Source of the DNA: Flavobacterium caeni
Lineage (GTDB): Bacteria; Bacteroidota; Bacteroidia; Flavobacteriales; Flavobacteriaceae
DNA length: 64,000 nucleotides
Reading direction: 5' to 3'
Assembly: GCF_900101895.1 (NCBI RefSeq)
Contig: NZ_FMVF01000005.1
Coordinates: forward strand, 229,481 to 293,480
The first letter of the stretch is position 1, and each line of letters begins with the position of its first letter. Both the position numbers and the translations under genes were made by a program. Shown piece by piece: positions 51,546-60,229 of the stretch. The notes beneath the pieces were generated by a model. That model saw only the letters and a program-made list of their open reading frames with translations. It made no database searches and had not been told where the DNA came from.

Positions 51546-52124
51546 CTAATTACGGTCTTGTTTTCTCGGCTTGAAATACACCGACACCACGCCGCTTTCA
51601 AAGACCTCCGAACCCACCAGTTTGAAACGCCTGTAACGATCGAAGTCGGGGAACAATTTCCTTCCCCCGCCCGTGGCTGTCGGGCAAATGTGCATCCGGT
51701 ACAAATCGACCAAATCGGCGTCGATCAGTTCCTTGACCAACGTCAGGCTGCCCCATACGATGATGTTCTTGCCCGCGACCTGTTTCAGTTTCTTGACCGT
51801 TTCGACGGCATCCGACGAGATGACTTCGGCATCAGGGAAACTGCCCCACGGCGCCTTTTTGAGCGTTTGCGAGAACACGATTTTTTCAAGTCCGTTGAGT
51901 TTGTCGGCGATGATTTCGGTGTCGCCGGCGGTTGGCCAGTAGCCGGCGAACAATTCGTAAGTGTTTTTCCCGAGCACCATGGTGTCAATCGTTTCCAGGA
52001 AATCGAGCTGTCGCGTGTCGAACGTTTTGGCGTCGTCGGCAGGCGGGAAAAAATCGGTCGTGCCGTTGCGGTCGGTCGCATAACCGTCGAGCGAAAGCCA
52101 TTCTTCTACGATCAACTGCCTCAT
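51546..52124 (-). CDS. Dihydrofolate reductase-family protein (RibD C-terminal fold)
   Basis: The 192-residue protein begins QLIVEEWLSLDGYATDRNGT, the opening of the RibD-C/DHFR-like family. It also has TMVLGKNTYELFAGYW and IIVWGSLTLVKELI, the nucleotide-binding loop pattern. Such proteins bind NADPH, but true folate reduction is not implied. It overlaps the upstream T9SS beta-helix gene by four bases, so the two are cotranscribed and possibly translationally coupled, although their functions seem unrelated. Confidence 0.9.
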   Translation of the reverse strand: MRQLIVEEWLSLDGYATDRNGTTDFFPPADDAKTFDTRQLDFLETIDTMVLGKNTYELFAGYWPTAGDTEIIADKLNGLEKIVFSQTLKKAPWGSFPDAEVISSDAVETVKKLKQVAGKNIIVWGSLTLVKELIDADLVDLYRMHICPTATGGGRKLFPDFDRYRRFKLVGSEVFESGVVSVYFKPRKQDRN

Positions 52125-53584
52125 CGTTTGACGATTTTGTCGTGCGAAACACCGTCGGCCGTGCGGGTCTTGATCAGGTAAACGCCACTGGCGGTTGGCA
52201 GGTCGATGGTATTTTCGCCCGCGTCGATCGTCCTGCTAAAAAGCAATTGTCCGCTCAGGTTGTAGATTTCGATTTGTCCGTCGCGGGCCGTTGCCACCGT
52301 GAATCGTCCCGAATTGGGATTGGGGTAAACCGCCACCGAGGTTTTTTCGAAAGCATCGGTGCCCAGTACGCAGCCAAAAGGCGTAAAGGTCACCAGGCCA
52401 AGCGAAGCGTCGTCTACCTGATGGCTGATGACGTTTTCGATGTCGGTTTCGGTTTGCGGCGTGTTCTCGATCCAACAATTGTTCATGGCCGAAATCGCAT
52501 GCGGCGTATTGTTGAACAGTGCATAAACATTGCCGCCGTTGCCGTTTTCGGCAAACACGTTGCCGCCCGGGCTTTCCTCGGTGCCGTCGCCCAAGTTGAT
52601 GCGCGCCTTTCCGATGACCGTAATACCCCACAAATTGCGTCTGATTTGGTTGCCGCTTGCGATAATGTTCATCGTCGGGTTGCCCGAGGCGTTGAGCGAA
52701 ATTCCGCTGCCGCCCTGTGCCGGGATGTTTTGCGTATTGTTGTCTTCGATGGTGTTGTTGCGGATAAAGCCCGACGAATTCGCGCCCGCCACCGTTATGC
52801 CGTAGCGGTTGTCGGTAATCGTATTGCCGTCTATGATGACTTTGTTTTGGTTGCCCAACAGGCTCGACGCCGAAATGCCGCCCACCAGCGTCAGCAACGG
52901 GTTGCCTTTGATGATGTTGTTCACGATCCGGATCGTGTCGTTGCCGCTTGGCCCCATGTTGATTTGCGGTCGGTTGGTGTTGGCCGTGTTGTTGTTCTCG
53001 AGATAATTGTTGGACAAAGTAGGCGCCGACTCGATGTTAGCGCCCGAACCGAAAGCCGGGATCATGTTGTTGGTAAAAGTCGATCCGTTGATGAGCGGAT
53101 TGCCCGTAGAAAAAGTCAGTGTGGCCGAGGTGGTCGTGCCGGCCTGGTGGTAAGACATCGCGCAATTTTGCATCTCGAAATCGCCCGTCGCTACTCGAAT
53201 CCCACGGCCAAAATCGATCGTGACATTTCGTAGGAAACCCGTCGAATTTTCTTCGAAACGTATCGTCCCGAAAGGTTGGGCATCGGCGCTCGAGGTGATG
53301 ACGATCGTCTCGGCATCGGCGTTGAACGTACCCGCGATGGTGATCTCGACGTTCGGATCGACGCGCAGGGTGACGTTTTCGTTGATTGTAAGCGTGTCGG
53401 ATACGGCAATGGTCAAATTTTGCGACAACACATAATTACCGTCAACCAGTGCAATCACGCCTGCGGGTGCGTTGATGATCAAATCGTCGAGGCCCCAGTT
53501 GACGTTGGTATTGGGCGTCGTGTATTGGGCGTTCGCACCATAAGATAGCAGCGCGAACGCCGCGAGAAGTAGTTTTTTCATCAT
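52121..53584 (-). CDS. T9SS-exported parallel beta-helix protein
   Basis: The 487-residue precursor has a signal peptide (MMKKLLLAAFALLSYGANAQ). A right-handed parallel beta-helix is predicted from asparagine-rich rungs between about 100 and 370 (NNYLENNNTANTN; NKVIIDGNTITDNRYGITV). The last 75 residues form a type A sorting domain (VAVYPNPNSGRFTVATARDG ... SGVYLIKTRTADGVSHDKIVKR). It should be secreted by T9SS to the surface. Beta-helices often bind or cleave polysaccharides, but no catalytic residues are recognisable here. It overlaps the next gene by four bases. Confidence 0.92.
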   Translation of the reverse strand: MMKKLLLAAFALLSYGANAQYTTPNTNVNWGLDDLIINAPAGVIALVDGNYVLSQNLTIAVSDTLTINENVTLRVDPNVEITIAGTFNADAETIVITSSADAQPFGTIRFEENSTGFLRNVTIDFGRGIRVATGDFEMQNCAMSYHQAGTTTSATLTFSTGNPLINGSTFTNNMIPAFGSGANIESAPTLSNNYLENNNTANTNRPQINMGPSGNDTIRIVNNIIKGNPLLTLVGGISASSLLGNQNKVIIDGNTITDNRYGITVAGANSSGFIRNNTIEDNNTQNIPAQGGSGISLNASGNPTMNIIASGNQIRRNLWGITVIGKARINLGDGTEESPGGNVFAENGNGGNVYALFNNTPHAISAMNNCWIENTPQTETDIENVISHQVDDASLGLVTFTPFGCVLGTDAFEKTSVAVYPNPNSGRFTVATARDGQIEIYNLSGQLLFSRTIDAGENTIDLPTASGVYLIKTRTADGVSHDKIVKR

Positions 53585-53671
53585 TGGTTTATTTTTGGTT
53601 GGACCTTAAATTTAGGCAATGACGAAATGCATCGGGGTTAACGATTCGTTAATTGGGAAATTAAGACACGG

Positions 53672-54910
53672 CTATTCGGTAAAGTCCAGATCGCGTCCGT
53701 GCGTTTCCGACACCGTAAGCGTCGAATAGATGCCCAACGCAAACACGATCACCCCCACGATCACCGCCGCCGCAATCACGCCGTAATCGGGTTTAAAGAA
53801 ATCGAAACCAAGTAACATGACCGGGACGAGTCCGCGTACCATGTTGGGCACCGTGGTTGTGGCCGTCGCGCGGATGTTGGTCCCGAATTGTTCGGCCGCC
53901 ACCGTGACAAACATCGCCCAATAGCCGGTGCCGAGCCCGAGCCATGCGCAAAAAAAGTAGTAGCTGTTTTCGGAGGTCGTGCCGCCAAAAAGCATCAGTA
54001 CAATACCGACTATCGTAAACAACATCATGTAGAGGATCGCTTTTTTGCGTGACCGCAAGGCATGCGACAAGAATCCGCTGGCGAAATCACCGACCGATAT
54101 CCCGACATAGGCCCACATGATGGCTTTCCCGGGCTCGATCTCGATGCCAAAGACGGGTGCGAACTGGTTGCCCATCATCGCCAGAATCCCGACGCAAAAC
54201 CAAGTGGGCAGGCCAATGGCGATGCATTTGAGGTATTTGACCAACCGCGCGCCGTTGGTAAAAAACGATACAAAATTGCCCTTGGCGACTTCGGTATGTG
54301 CGATTTCTTTGTACATCCCGCTTTCGAGAACGCCCACACGCAAGAGCAACAACAGCAAGCCCAGCCCGCCGCCGATGAAATACGCATAGGTCCAGTCGCC
54401 TGCCATTTCTACGGTGAGCTGTGCGACCACCGCGCCGAGCAAGCCAAACCCTGCTACAATCGACGTGCCGATGGCGCGCAACTCCTTGGGCAAGCTTTCA
54501 GAAACGAGCGTGATACCCGCGCCGAGTTCGCCCGCGAGCCCGATGCCGGCGATAAACCGCAATGCGGCATACAACGCAACTTTATCGGCCACGTTGATTT
54601 GCGGCAAAAAACCACAAGCGATATTGGCCAGCGAATACACGAGGATCGACCCGAACAACACCGACAATCTTCCTTTCTTGTCGCCCAGAACGCCCCACAG
54701 TATACCGCCCAAAAGCAGTCCCGTCATCTGGTAATTGATGATGAGCGTCCCGGCGACATCCACATCGAGGTTCATGTCCCGAAGGCTCGGGACGCGTACG
54801 ATGCCGAACAACAACAAGTCGTAAATGTCGACAAAATAGCCGAGCGCGGCCACGACAACCGGAAAACCGAGCAGGTGTTTGATTTTTTGCGAAGTGGTGA
54901 AGGTTTGCAT
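53672..54910 (-). CDS. MFS transporter
   Basis: From ATG 54910 the protein has 412 residues and about twelve membrane helices. The cytoplasmic loop 2-3 has the MFS signature as [16 protein letters not shown], and a central ERAIG-like region is seen as [20 protein letters not shown]. The longer frame to 54994 reads through the AATTCCA repeat array and gives EFGIW-type peptides, so it is rejected. Members of this branch carry sugars or organic acids with protons. The substrate is not predictable. It stands alone. Confidence 0.92.
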   Translation of the reverse strand: MQTFTTSQKIKHLLGFPVVVAALGYFVDIYDLLLFGIVRVPSLRDMNLDVDVAGTLIINYQMTGLLLGGILWGVLGDKKGRLSVLFGSILVYSLANIACGFLPQINVADKVALYAALRFIAGIGLAGELGAGITLVSESLPKELRAIGTSIVAGFGLLGAVVAQLTVEMAGDWTYAYFIGGGLGLLLLLLRVGVLESGMYKEIAHTEVAKGNFVSFFTNGARLVKYLKCIAIGLPTWFCVGILAMMGNQFAPVFGIEIEPGKAIMWAYVGISVGDFASGFLSHALRSRKKAILYMMLFTIVGIVLMLFGGTTSENSYYFFCAWLGLGTGYWAMFVTVAAEQFGTNIRATATTTVPNMVRGLVPVMLLGFDFFKPDYGVIAAAVIVGVIVFALGIYSTLTVSETHGRDLDFTE

Positions 54911-54942
54911 GGATGGTGTTTGAATCAAATGTAAAAAGAAAT

Positions 54943-55009
54943 CCCAAATTCCAAATTCCATCCCGAAGTGTCGGGACCAAATTCCAAATTCCAAATTCCA
55001 AATTCCAAT
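54943..55009. repeat. AATTCCA heptamer array, left member of an inverted pair
   Basis: Seven to eight heptamer units AATTCCA are interrupted by a TCCCGA-AGTG-TCGGGA hairpin (54961-54976). The reverse-complement array TTGGAAT lies at 55101-55140. Confidence 0.8.
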
Positions 55010-55100
55010 CGTGTGCTAGATGTCTTGTGGGAAAATTGAAATTGAGTACTTTGGGTTTTAAACGCGATTTTCCGGCTTTATCGAAACGTTATTCGCCAGC

Positions 55101-55140
55101 GATTGGAATTTGGAATTTGGAATTTGTATTTTGGAATTTT
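55101..55140. repeat. TTGGAAT heptamer array, right member of an inverted pair
   Basis: Four to five units mirror the array at 54943-55009 across about 90 bases and end just before the promoter of the PhnA-like gene. Confidence 0.75.
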
Positions 55141-55147
55141 AAAATTT

Positions 55148-55155
55148 TATCTTTG
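55148..55155 (+). promoter_or_regulatory. -7 box TATCTTTG of the PhnA-like gene
   Basis: The box is an exact TAnnTTTG match and touches the ATG at 55156. Transcription should therefore begin near 55161, and the next in-frame ATG at 55171 is the likely start codon. Confidence 0.6.
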
Positions 55156-55170
55156 ATGAAATTTTTCGAG

Positions 55171-55380
55171 ATGGAAGTAAAAGACAGCAACGGCAATATT
55201 TTAAACGACGGCGATTCGGTGACCGTCATCAAGGACTTGAAAGTCAAAGGTTCGTCCGATGTGATCAAACGCGGCACGATGGTCAAGAACATCCGCCTTA
55301 CCGACGACCCGGCCGAGATCGATTGCCGTGTCAACAAGACGGCGATGGTTTTGCGTACCGAGTTCGTGAAAAAAGCGTAG
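55171..55380 (+). CDS. PhnA/YjdM C-terminal-domain protein, 69 residues
   Basis: The small protein ([20 protein letters not shown] onward) matches the C-terminal SH3-like domain of PhnA/YjdM proteins: [23 protein letters not shown] and a late [16 protein letters not shown]. The N-terminal zinc-ribbon part of full-length PhnA is absent. The name derives from a neighbour of phosphonate genes in E. coli, and a role in phosphonate use is not supported. The start at 55171 is chosen because the ATG at 55156 abuts the -7 box. It converges with tonB across a strong terminator. Confidence 0.85.
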   Translation: MEVKDSNGNILNDGDSVTVIKDLKVKGSSDVIKRGTMVKNIRLTDDPAEIDCRVNKTAMVLRTEFVKKA

Positions 55381-55400
55381 TTCAATTAATAATGAAAAAC

Positions 55401-55434
55401 GAAAGCCGACGCGTTTCCGTGTCGGCTTTTTATA
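55401..55434. terminator. Terminator between the PhnA-like gene and tonB
   Basis: AAAGCCGACGCG and CGTGTCGGCTTT form a long stem (11 pairs, one mismatch) with a TTTC loop, followed by TTTTT. It can serve both convergent genes. Confidence 0.88.
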
Positions 55435-55450
55435 AGCAATCTATTCATTG

Positions 55451-56275
55451 TCATGGTGTGCGCGTCACCTTGATCGGGAGCTGGTACAACACACGTACCG
55501 GTTGGCCATTCTTGATGCCGGGTTCCCACTTGGTCCTGAGCGACTTGAGCACGCGGATGGCTTCTTTGTCGAGCCCGTAGCCTGGGTTGCGCAGCACTTT
55601 AATGTCGGTCATCGTACCGTCTTTTTCGATTACAAACGACATCAGTACATTGACCGTTTGGTCGATTTCGGGTTTTTCGAAATTGTTGCCCACGTATTCA
55701 TAGAACTTTTTGATCCCGCCCGGAAATTCAGGCATTTTGTCGAGCATCGTCACGGCCATCGGGCCATTGGGTACGGCAGGTGGCGCTGGCGAGGGTTCCG
55801 TTCCTGTTCCGGGTGTGCCGGTAGACGACGGCGCGGTAGTCCCACCGTCGGGACCTTTGGGACCTTCGGGTGCCGTTGGCGGATCGTCGTTACGTTTAAC
55901 GTCGTCGGCTTCGTTGGATGCCACGATTTCCGGATTGTTGGTCATTTCCTGGGTGTCGGTGGTCGTTGTTGCGGGTTCTGAATTTTTAGGAGCTGGCGGT
56001 GGTGGCGGCACAACAGGAGGTTCCATGTTGTCCCAACGGGTGATGTGGAGAGTGTCGTCGAGAACCGGCATGTCGTTCATCGTTGGTTTGTTGCCGAACG
56101 AACTCAAAAACAATCCGGCGCTAATGACCGATGCGACAAAAAATAAGCCGAGCGCAAACGCATACAAAGTGGTTTTTGCGCTGTCCTTGCGCAATTGGTA
56201 GGCGCCATAAGTCTGGTTTTTCCCTTCGAACACGAGATCGAGCCACGCCTTTTCGAAAATGCTTGAATTTGACAT
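55451..56275 (-). CDS. Energy transducer TonB
   Basis: From ATG 56275 (MSNSSIFEKAW) the protein has 274 residues. A cytoplasmic segment with GKNQTYGAYQLRKDSAKTTL precedes one membrane helix (about 36-55). The periplasmic linker (about 75-190) is rich in Pro, Thr, Gly and Asp, and a TonB C-terminal domain (about 195-274) ends with NGQPVRVLYQLPIKVT. It couples proton motive force from ExbB/ExbD to TonB-dependent receptors, of which two occur in this window. ExbB/ExbD are not adjacent. Several TonB paralogues are usual in this phylum. Confidence 0.93.
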   Translation of the reverse strand: MSNSSIFEKAWLDLVFEGKNQTYGAYQLRKDSAKTTLYAFALGLFFVASVISAGLFLSSFGNKPTMNDMPVLDDTLHITRWDNMEPPVVPPPPPAPKNSEPATTTTDTQEMTNNPEIVASNEADDVKRNDDPPTAPEGPKGPDGGTTAPSSTGTPGTGTEPSPAPPAVPNGPMAVTMLDKMPEFPGGIKKFYEYVGNNFEKPEIDQTVNVLMSFVIEKDGTMTDIKVLRNPGYGLDKEAIRVLKSLRTKWEPGIKNGQPVRVLYQLPIKVTRTP

Positions 56276-56389
56276 CATACAAAAGTTTAATTGGTTAAGT
56301 ACTGTCAAATCATAGGAGGTCATTTTAACACCTAACGTTGGAATGGTGTGAAATAATGTGTAAAAAGTTGAATAATCGACAAAAGGATT

Positions 56390-56568
56390 GTTTAATCGTT
56401 GAAATGTTTAATCGTGTAATCGTGTAATCGTTTAATTGTGTAATCGTTTAATCGTGTAACCCACGTGAGAAAAGAAGTCCGATTAAACGATACTGCAGAT
56501 CGTTTGTTTAATTGTTTAGTCGTTTAACCGATTTTCGATAGCACGTCCGATTAAACGATTAACCGATT
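56390..56568. repeat. TTTAATCG/TGTAATCG octamer array with inverted copies
   Basis: In the 295-base gap between tonB and the sigma gene, about eight TTTAATCG/TGTAATCG units (56390-56459) are followed by the reverse-complement forms CGATTAAACGA (56480-56490, 56549-56560). Related units occur at 62925-62965. No gene is visible in the gap. Confidence 0.75.
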
Positions 56569-56570
56569 CC

Positions 56571-57119
56571 CTACCGTTTGTTAATGATCTCGGCCAGCAA
56601 TTTCTTCGCGCGCAACAGCTTTACCTTGACGTTGCTGAGCGGTTCGCCCAATTGGTCGGCGATTTCCTGGTAGGAGAGTTCCTGAAAGTAACGCAGTTGG
56701 ATGACTTCCTGGTAATGCGGTTTGAGTTGTTTGATGCACGCCAACAAACTTGAGAGGTTTTGCTTGGCGATGAGTTCGTCCTCGGCCGATGGCGCCGTAT
56801 CGGCTACGTTGTAGGCCTGCTGGTCTTCTTCGTCGGTGATGTCGATGAACAACGCCGATTTTTTCTTGCGCAACAAGTCGATGTGTACGTTCTTGGCGAT
56901 CGCAATCAACCACGTATTGAACTGGAATTCGGGATTGTAGGTCGCGATTTTGTCGAACGCCTTCGAGAAGGTTTCGATGGTAATGTCCTCGGCATCGGTC
57001 TCATTTTCGGTGCGTTTGAGCATGAACCCGTAGACTTCGTTCCAATATCGGTCCAATAGAAAGGTGAACGCAACCTGGTCGCCGTTCTTCGCCTTTTCTA
57101 TGTAGGACTTTATTTCCAA
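56571..57119 (-). CDS. ECF RNA polymerase sigma factor
   Basis: The 182-residue sigma factor shows region 2 (YGFMLKRTENETDAEDITIE, then FQFNTWLIAIAKNVHIDLLR) and region 4 (LRYFQELSYQEIADQLGEPL, then NVKVKLLRAKKLL). The two are joined by an acidic linker. No FecR or zinc-binding anti-sigma gene is adjacent. It begins ten bases inside the 3' end of the glycosyltransferase gene, so the two are cotranscribed and probably coupled. Its control and targets are unknown. Confidence 0.93.
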   Translation of the reverse strand: MEIKSYIEKAKNGDQVAFTFLLDRYWNEVYGFMLKRTENETDAEDITIETFSKAFDKIATYNPEFQFNTWLIAIAKNVHIDLLRKKKSALFIDITDEEDQQAYNVADTAPSAEDELIAKQNLSSLLACIKQLKPHYQEVIQLRYFQELSYQEIADQLGEPLSNVKVKLLRAKKLLAEIINKR

Positions 57120-58213
57120 TGCACGGGTTTTGAGAAAATGTTGGTGAAAAAGATGTTGAGTTGCGTAAAGATAAGCGTTATTTCGATAATCGGGAACCAG
57201 TACATCGTATCTTTTTCGCGCAGTCTACCGGCCGAGAGTCCGAGTGTGATCCATGCAAAAAGGTAGCGGAATCCGATCAACCCCAATACGATCATCCACT
57301 GGAATTGGAACGCAAGCAGTACGATCGGCAGCAGCAAAAACAACAACTGCGACGTATAGAATACCCCGAGTTGGAATTGGTCGAATCCTTTGTAATGCCC
57401 CGCCGTAGATACATGTCGGCGTTTTTGCGTAAACCATTCCTTAAAAGAAGTCTTGGGCATCGAGTAGGTAAAGCTGTCGGGCGAATCGCAAATCGTCGTG
57501 TTGCTACCCGTGGCGGCTTGGTTGATGAACAAATCGTCGTCGCCCGAACGGATCTTCATGTGGTCCATGAACCCGCGTACGTTAAAAAATTCCTCTTTTT
57601 TATACGCCAGGTTGCGCCCAACGCCCATGTACGGCCTTCCAATCTTGGCCCATGAAAAATATTGTACGGCCGTGAGCATCGTCTCGAAACGGATGATCTT
57701 GTTCAAAAAGCCAGGCAGGCGTTCATAGGCGCCGTAACCCAGCACGATGGTTTTGTCTTTGGTGAATTGCGAACTCATCTCCATGATCCAGTTCTTGGAA
57801 TTCGGATAACAATCGGCATCGGTAAACAGCAAGTATTCTTTTTTGGCGGCCTTGATGCCCAGCGTGAGCGCGAATTTTTTGTTGCCCCAGAACGCTTCGT
57901 TGTTTTCGACCTTGACCAACCGCACGTTTGCGTATTGTTTTTCGAAACCTTCGAGCAAGTCTAAGGTACCGTCGCTCGACGCGTCGTCGATCAGTACGAT
58001 TTCAAAATCGGGATAATCCTGTTCGGCGAGCATCGGGACAAATTTCGCGACATTTTCCTCCTCGTTCTTGGCGCACACAATCACCGAAATCGGAATGCGC
58101 TTCGGGTTGCTCTTTTGCGATTTCCGGTAGCCGAACTTCCCGAAAATGACCACATAATACACAAACTGTATGGCAACGACGGCGATAAAAGCGTAGAAAA
58201 TAATGGTCAACAT
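57110..58213 (-). CDS. Membrane glycosyltransferase, family 2
   Basis: The 367-residue enzyme has an N-terminal membrane helix and a GT2 catalytic domain with ISVIVCAKNEEENVAKF, VLIDDASSDGTLDLL and the metal-binding TDADCYP. The acceptor-loop motif QKRRHVSTAGHYK and three C-terminal membrane helices (about 285-360) follow. It transfers a sugar from a nucleotide donor to an envelope acceptor that cannot be named. The downstream sigma gene overlaps its end by ten bases. An AGAGTCA heptamer array lies upstream. Confidence 0.92.
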   Translation of the reverse strand: MLTIIFYAFIAVVAIQFVYYVVIFGKFGYRKSQKSNPKRIPISVIVCAKNEEENVAKFVPMLAEQDYPDFEIVLIDDASSDGTLDLLEGFEKQYANVRLVKVENNEAFWGNKKFALTLGIKAAKKEYLLFTDADCYPNSKNWIMEMSSQFTKDKTIVLGYGAYERLPGFLNKIIRFETMLTAVQYFSWAKIGRPYMGVGRNLAYKKEEFFNVRGFMDHMKIRSGDDDLFINQAATGSNTTICDSPDSFTYSMPKTSFKEWFTQKRRHVSTAGHYKGFDQFQLGVFYTSQLLFLLLPIVLLAFQFQWMIVLGLIGFRYLFAWITLGLSAGRLREKDTMYWFPIIEITLIFTQLNIFFTNIFSKPVHWK

Positions 58214-58284
58214 ATAGGCGATGAGGTTTTAAGCGCGCAAAGGTATGAATTTAGGCAGAAAGAGAAAAGAAGGTTTTGGTGAAA

Positions 58285-58356
58285 GAATCAAGAATCAGGA
58301 GTCAGGACTCAGGAGTCAAGAGTCAAGAGTCAAGAATCAAGAGTCAAGAGTCAGGA
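58285..58356. repeat. AGAGTCA heptamer array
   Basis: About nine heptamer units (AGAGTCA with some AGAATCA and GGAGTCA variants) lie between the PaiB-like gene and the glycosyltransferase start. The same heptamer is found inside the rluF coding sequence at 39834-39860. Confidence 0.85.
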
Positions 58357-58394
58357 CGGAATCTTGGTCTGCGTTCGTTTTGAAGCGCGGCGGT

Positions 58395-59015
58395 CTACTT
58401 TTCAAACGGGCAGCGTTTCATGTCCTGCGCCACGGCCACCGCATCGGGGCTTCCTGTTTTTTCGAGTTCGGTGATGATGGTCTTGAAGTTCTTGGCGTCG
58501 CGGTTTTGCGACAGTTTCCGGATGGCCTGGATGTCGTCGATCTTGATTTCAAACCCCACCACGCCGCGCACCTGCGCCATGGTTTTCTTAGAAAATCCGG
58601 CTACCGAAACCGGATGCTCCGAAGCCGTTTCGTATTTGTCGACCAAACGCGTCAAATGCGCGAGCAGTTCATCGCCGTCTATCGTGCGGATCGTTCCATA
58701 CACATGTACGGCCGAATAGTTCCACGTAGGGACTTCCTCGAAATCATACCAAGACGACGAAACGTAGGCGTGCGCCCCCGAAAAAATCGCCAGCACCTGG
58801 TCGTTTTCGGCAAACCCTTTCCATTGCGGGTTGGCTTTGGCCAGGTGTCCGCGCAACACCTCGTGGCCGTTGGCGTCGGTTTCGAGCTCAAGCGGCAAGT
58901 GGGTTGCCCAAAGCTTGCCCGCCGTCTGGTTGACCAAAATCGCAAAACTGTTGTTCTTGACAAAGTTTTCGACGTCGGCGCGGTCGGTGTTTTGGTATTG
59001 GTTTGGGATGTACAT
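58395..59015 (-). CDS. FMN-binding PaiB-like protein
   Basis: The 206-residue protein matches the PaiB family of FMN-binding, split-barrel proteins: MYIPNQYQNTDRADVENFV, THLPLELETDANG and FSGAHAYVSSSWYDFEEVPT, with WNYSAVHVYGT. B. subtilis PaiB is described as a negative regulator of sporulation and protease genes; here a flavin-dependent or regulatory role is open. No PaiA acetyltransferase is adjacent. AT-rich inverted repeats lie upstream (59016-59135). Confidence 0.92.
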   Translation of the reverse strand: MYIPNQYQNTDRADVENFVKNNSFAILVNQTAGKLWATHLPLELETDANGHEVLRGHLAKANPQWKGFAENDQVLAIFSGAHAYVSSSWYDFEEVPTWNYSAVHVYGTIRTIDGDELLAHLTRLVDKYETASEHPVSVAGFSKKTMAQVRGVVGFEIKIDDIQAIRKLSQNRDAKNFKTIITELEKTGSPDAVAVAQDMKRCPFEK

Positions 59016-59048
59016 TTATTAATTATTTTTTATTGATATTATTTATTG
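59016..59048. repeat. AT-rich simple repeat, left member of an inverted pair
   Basis: A TTATTAATTATTTTTTATTG-type run abuts the start of the PaiB-like gene. The complementary run is at 59108-59135. Confidence 0.6.
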
Positions 59049-59107
59049 GTTTGGCGCGAATGGAAAATCGCCGTAAAAATTGATGACAGGTCGTTGTATT
59101 GGACGGT

Positions 59108-59135
59108 AATAAAAAATAAATAATAAACAATAATC
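59108..59135. repeat. AT-rich simple repeat, right member of an inverted pair
   Basis: AATAAAAAATAAATAATAAA-type sequence overlaps the murB stop codon and mirrors 59016-59048. Confidence 0.6.
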
Positions 59136-60147
59136 AAATTACATTCACCTCGGCCTCGATCGCAATCCCGAATTTTTCCAAAATCGTGCGTTGGATGTCT
59201 TTCGACACGGCCAGTATTTCCTGACCCGTCGCATTGCCGTAGTTTACCAGTACAAGCGCCTGGTTCTTGTGTACGCCCGCGTCGCCGAACCGTTTGCCCT
59301 TGAATCCCGCTTGTTCGATCAGCCAGCCTGCAGGGACCTTGACCTCGGTGTCCGATACGGGATACGACTTGATGTCGGGGAATTGCGCCTGTACCTTTTC
59401 GAATGCTTTTTTCGAAATGATCGGATTCTTGAAAAAGCTGCCCGAATTGCCCAATTCTTTCGGGTCGGGCAACTTGCTTTGACGGATCGCGATCACGGCA
59501 TTGCTCACGTCGCGAAGCCCCGGCGCGTCGATGTTGTTCTTGGCCAACTCCGATTGGATGTCGCCGTAAGCCGTATTGATCTTGTGGTTGCGCTTGGTGA
59601 GTTTGAACCGCACCGCCGTGATGATGTAGCGGTTTTTGAGTTCCTGTTTGAACACGCTTTCGCGGTAACCGAAACGACATTCCGCCAGGTCAAACGTGCG
59701 CAGGTTGCCCGTGGCAATCTCGATCGCATCGCAAGAGGTGAACGTGTCCTTGATTTCGGTACCGTACGCGCCAATGTTCTGGATGGGGGTGGTGCCTACA
59801 TTGCCCGGAATCAGCGACATGTTTTCGAGCCCGCCAAAATTCTGGTCGATGGTCCAGAGCACGAATCCGTGCCAGTTTTCGCCTGCTTTGGCCTCGACGG
59901 TCGCGAAATCGTCGTCTTCTTCGACTACTTTTTTGCCCTTCAAATCGACGTGAATCACCAGCGCATCCACGTCCTGTGTGAGCAGCATGTTGCTTCCGCC
60001 GCCCAGAATGAACTTCGGCTGGTCGGCATGCCGTTGCAGCACTTCGCGCAGCTCGTCGGTCGAATGTACGGCCACAAACCTTTTGGCCTTGGCGTCTATG
60101 CCAAACGTGTTGTATTTTTTTAGCGAAACGTCGTGTAAGATTTCCAT
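59134..60147 (-). CDS. murB: UDP-N-acetylenolpyruvoylglucosamine reductase
   Basis: From ATG 60147 the enzyme has 337 residues, the length of type I MurB. FAD-binding motifs are FILGGGSNMLLTQD and MSLIPGNVGTTPIQNIGAYG. The catalytic serine is in LGNSGSFFKNPI, and the C-terminal part contains AGWLIEQAGFKGKRFGDAGV. It reduces UDP-GlcNAc-enolpyruvate to UDP-MurNAc in the cytoplasm for peptidoglycan synthesis. A longer frame to 60267 reads NSKFQIP peptides from the heptamer array and is rejected. Confidence 0.96.
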   Translation of the reverse strand: MEILHDVSLKKYNTFGIDAKAKRFVAVHSTDELREVLQRHADQPKFILGGGSNMLLTQDVDALVIHVDLKGKKVVEEDDDFATVEAKAGENWHGFVLWTIDQNFGGLENMSLIPGNVGTTPIQNIGAYGTEIKDTFTSCDAIEIATGNLRTFDLAECRFGYRESVFKQELKNRYIITAVRFKLTKRNHKINTAYGDIQSELAKNNIDAPGLRDVSNAVIAIRQSKLPDPKELGNSGSFFKNPIISKKAFEKVQAQFPDIKSYPVSDTEVKVPAGWLIEQAGFKGKRFGDAGVHKNQALVLVNYGNATGQEILAVSKDIQRTILEKFGIAIEAEVNVI

Positions 60148-60154
60148 CTGGATT

Positions 60155-60223
60155 CGAATTGGAATTTGGAATTTGGAATTTGGAATTTGGAATTTGGAAT
60201 TTGGAATTTGGAATTTGGAATTG
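60155..60223. repeat. GGAATTT heptamer array
   Basis: About nine near-perfect GGAATTT units fill almost the whole space between the murB start and the end of the DUF2461 gene. It is the longest array in the window. Confidence 0.9.
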
Positions 60224-60229
60224 AAACAG

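Noticed and set aside
54776..54793. GTCCCGA-AGGC-TCGGGAC hairpin inside the MFS gene, same stem as the intergenic hairpins.
   Set aside because: It encodes VPSLRD, a normal part of this transporter family, so codon choice explains it better than an inserted element.
54911..54994. N-terminal extension of the MFS transporter (EFGIW peptides).
   Set aside because: It is translated from the AATTCCA array and is not part of the transporter.
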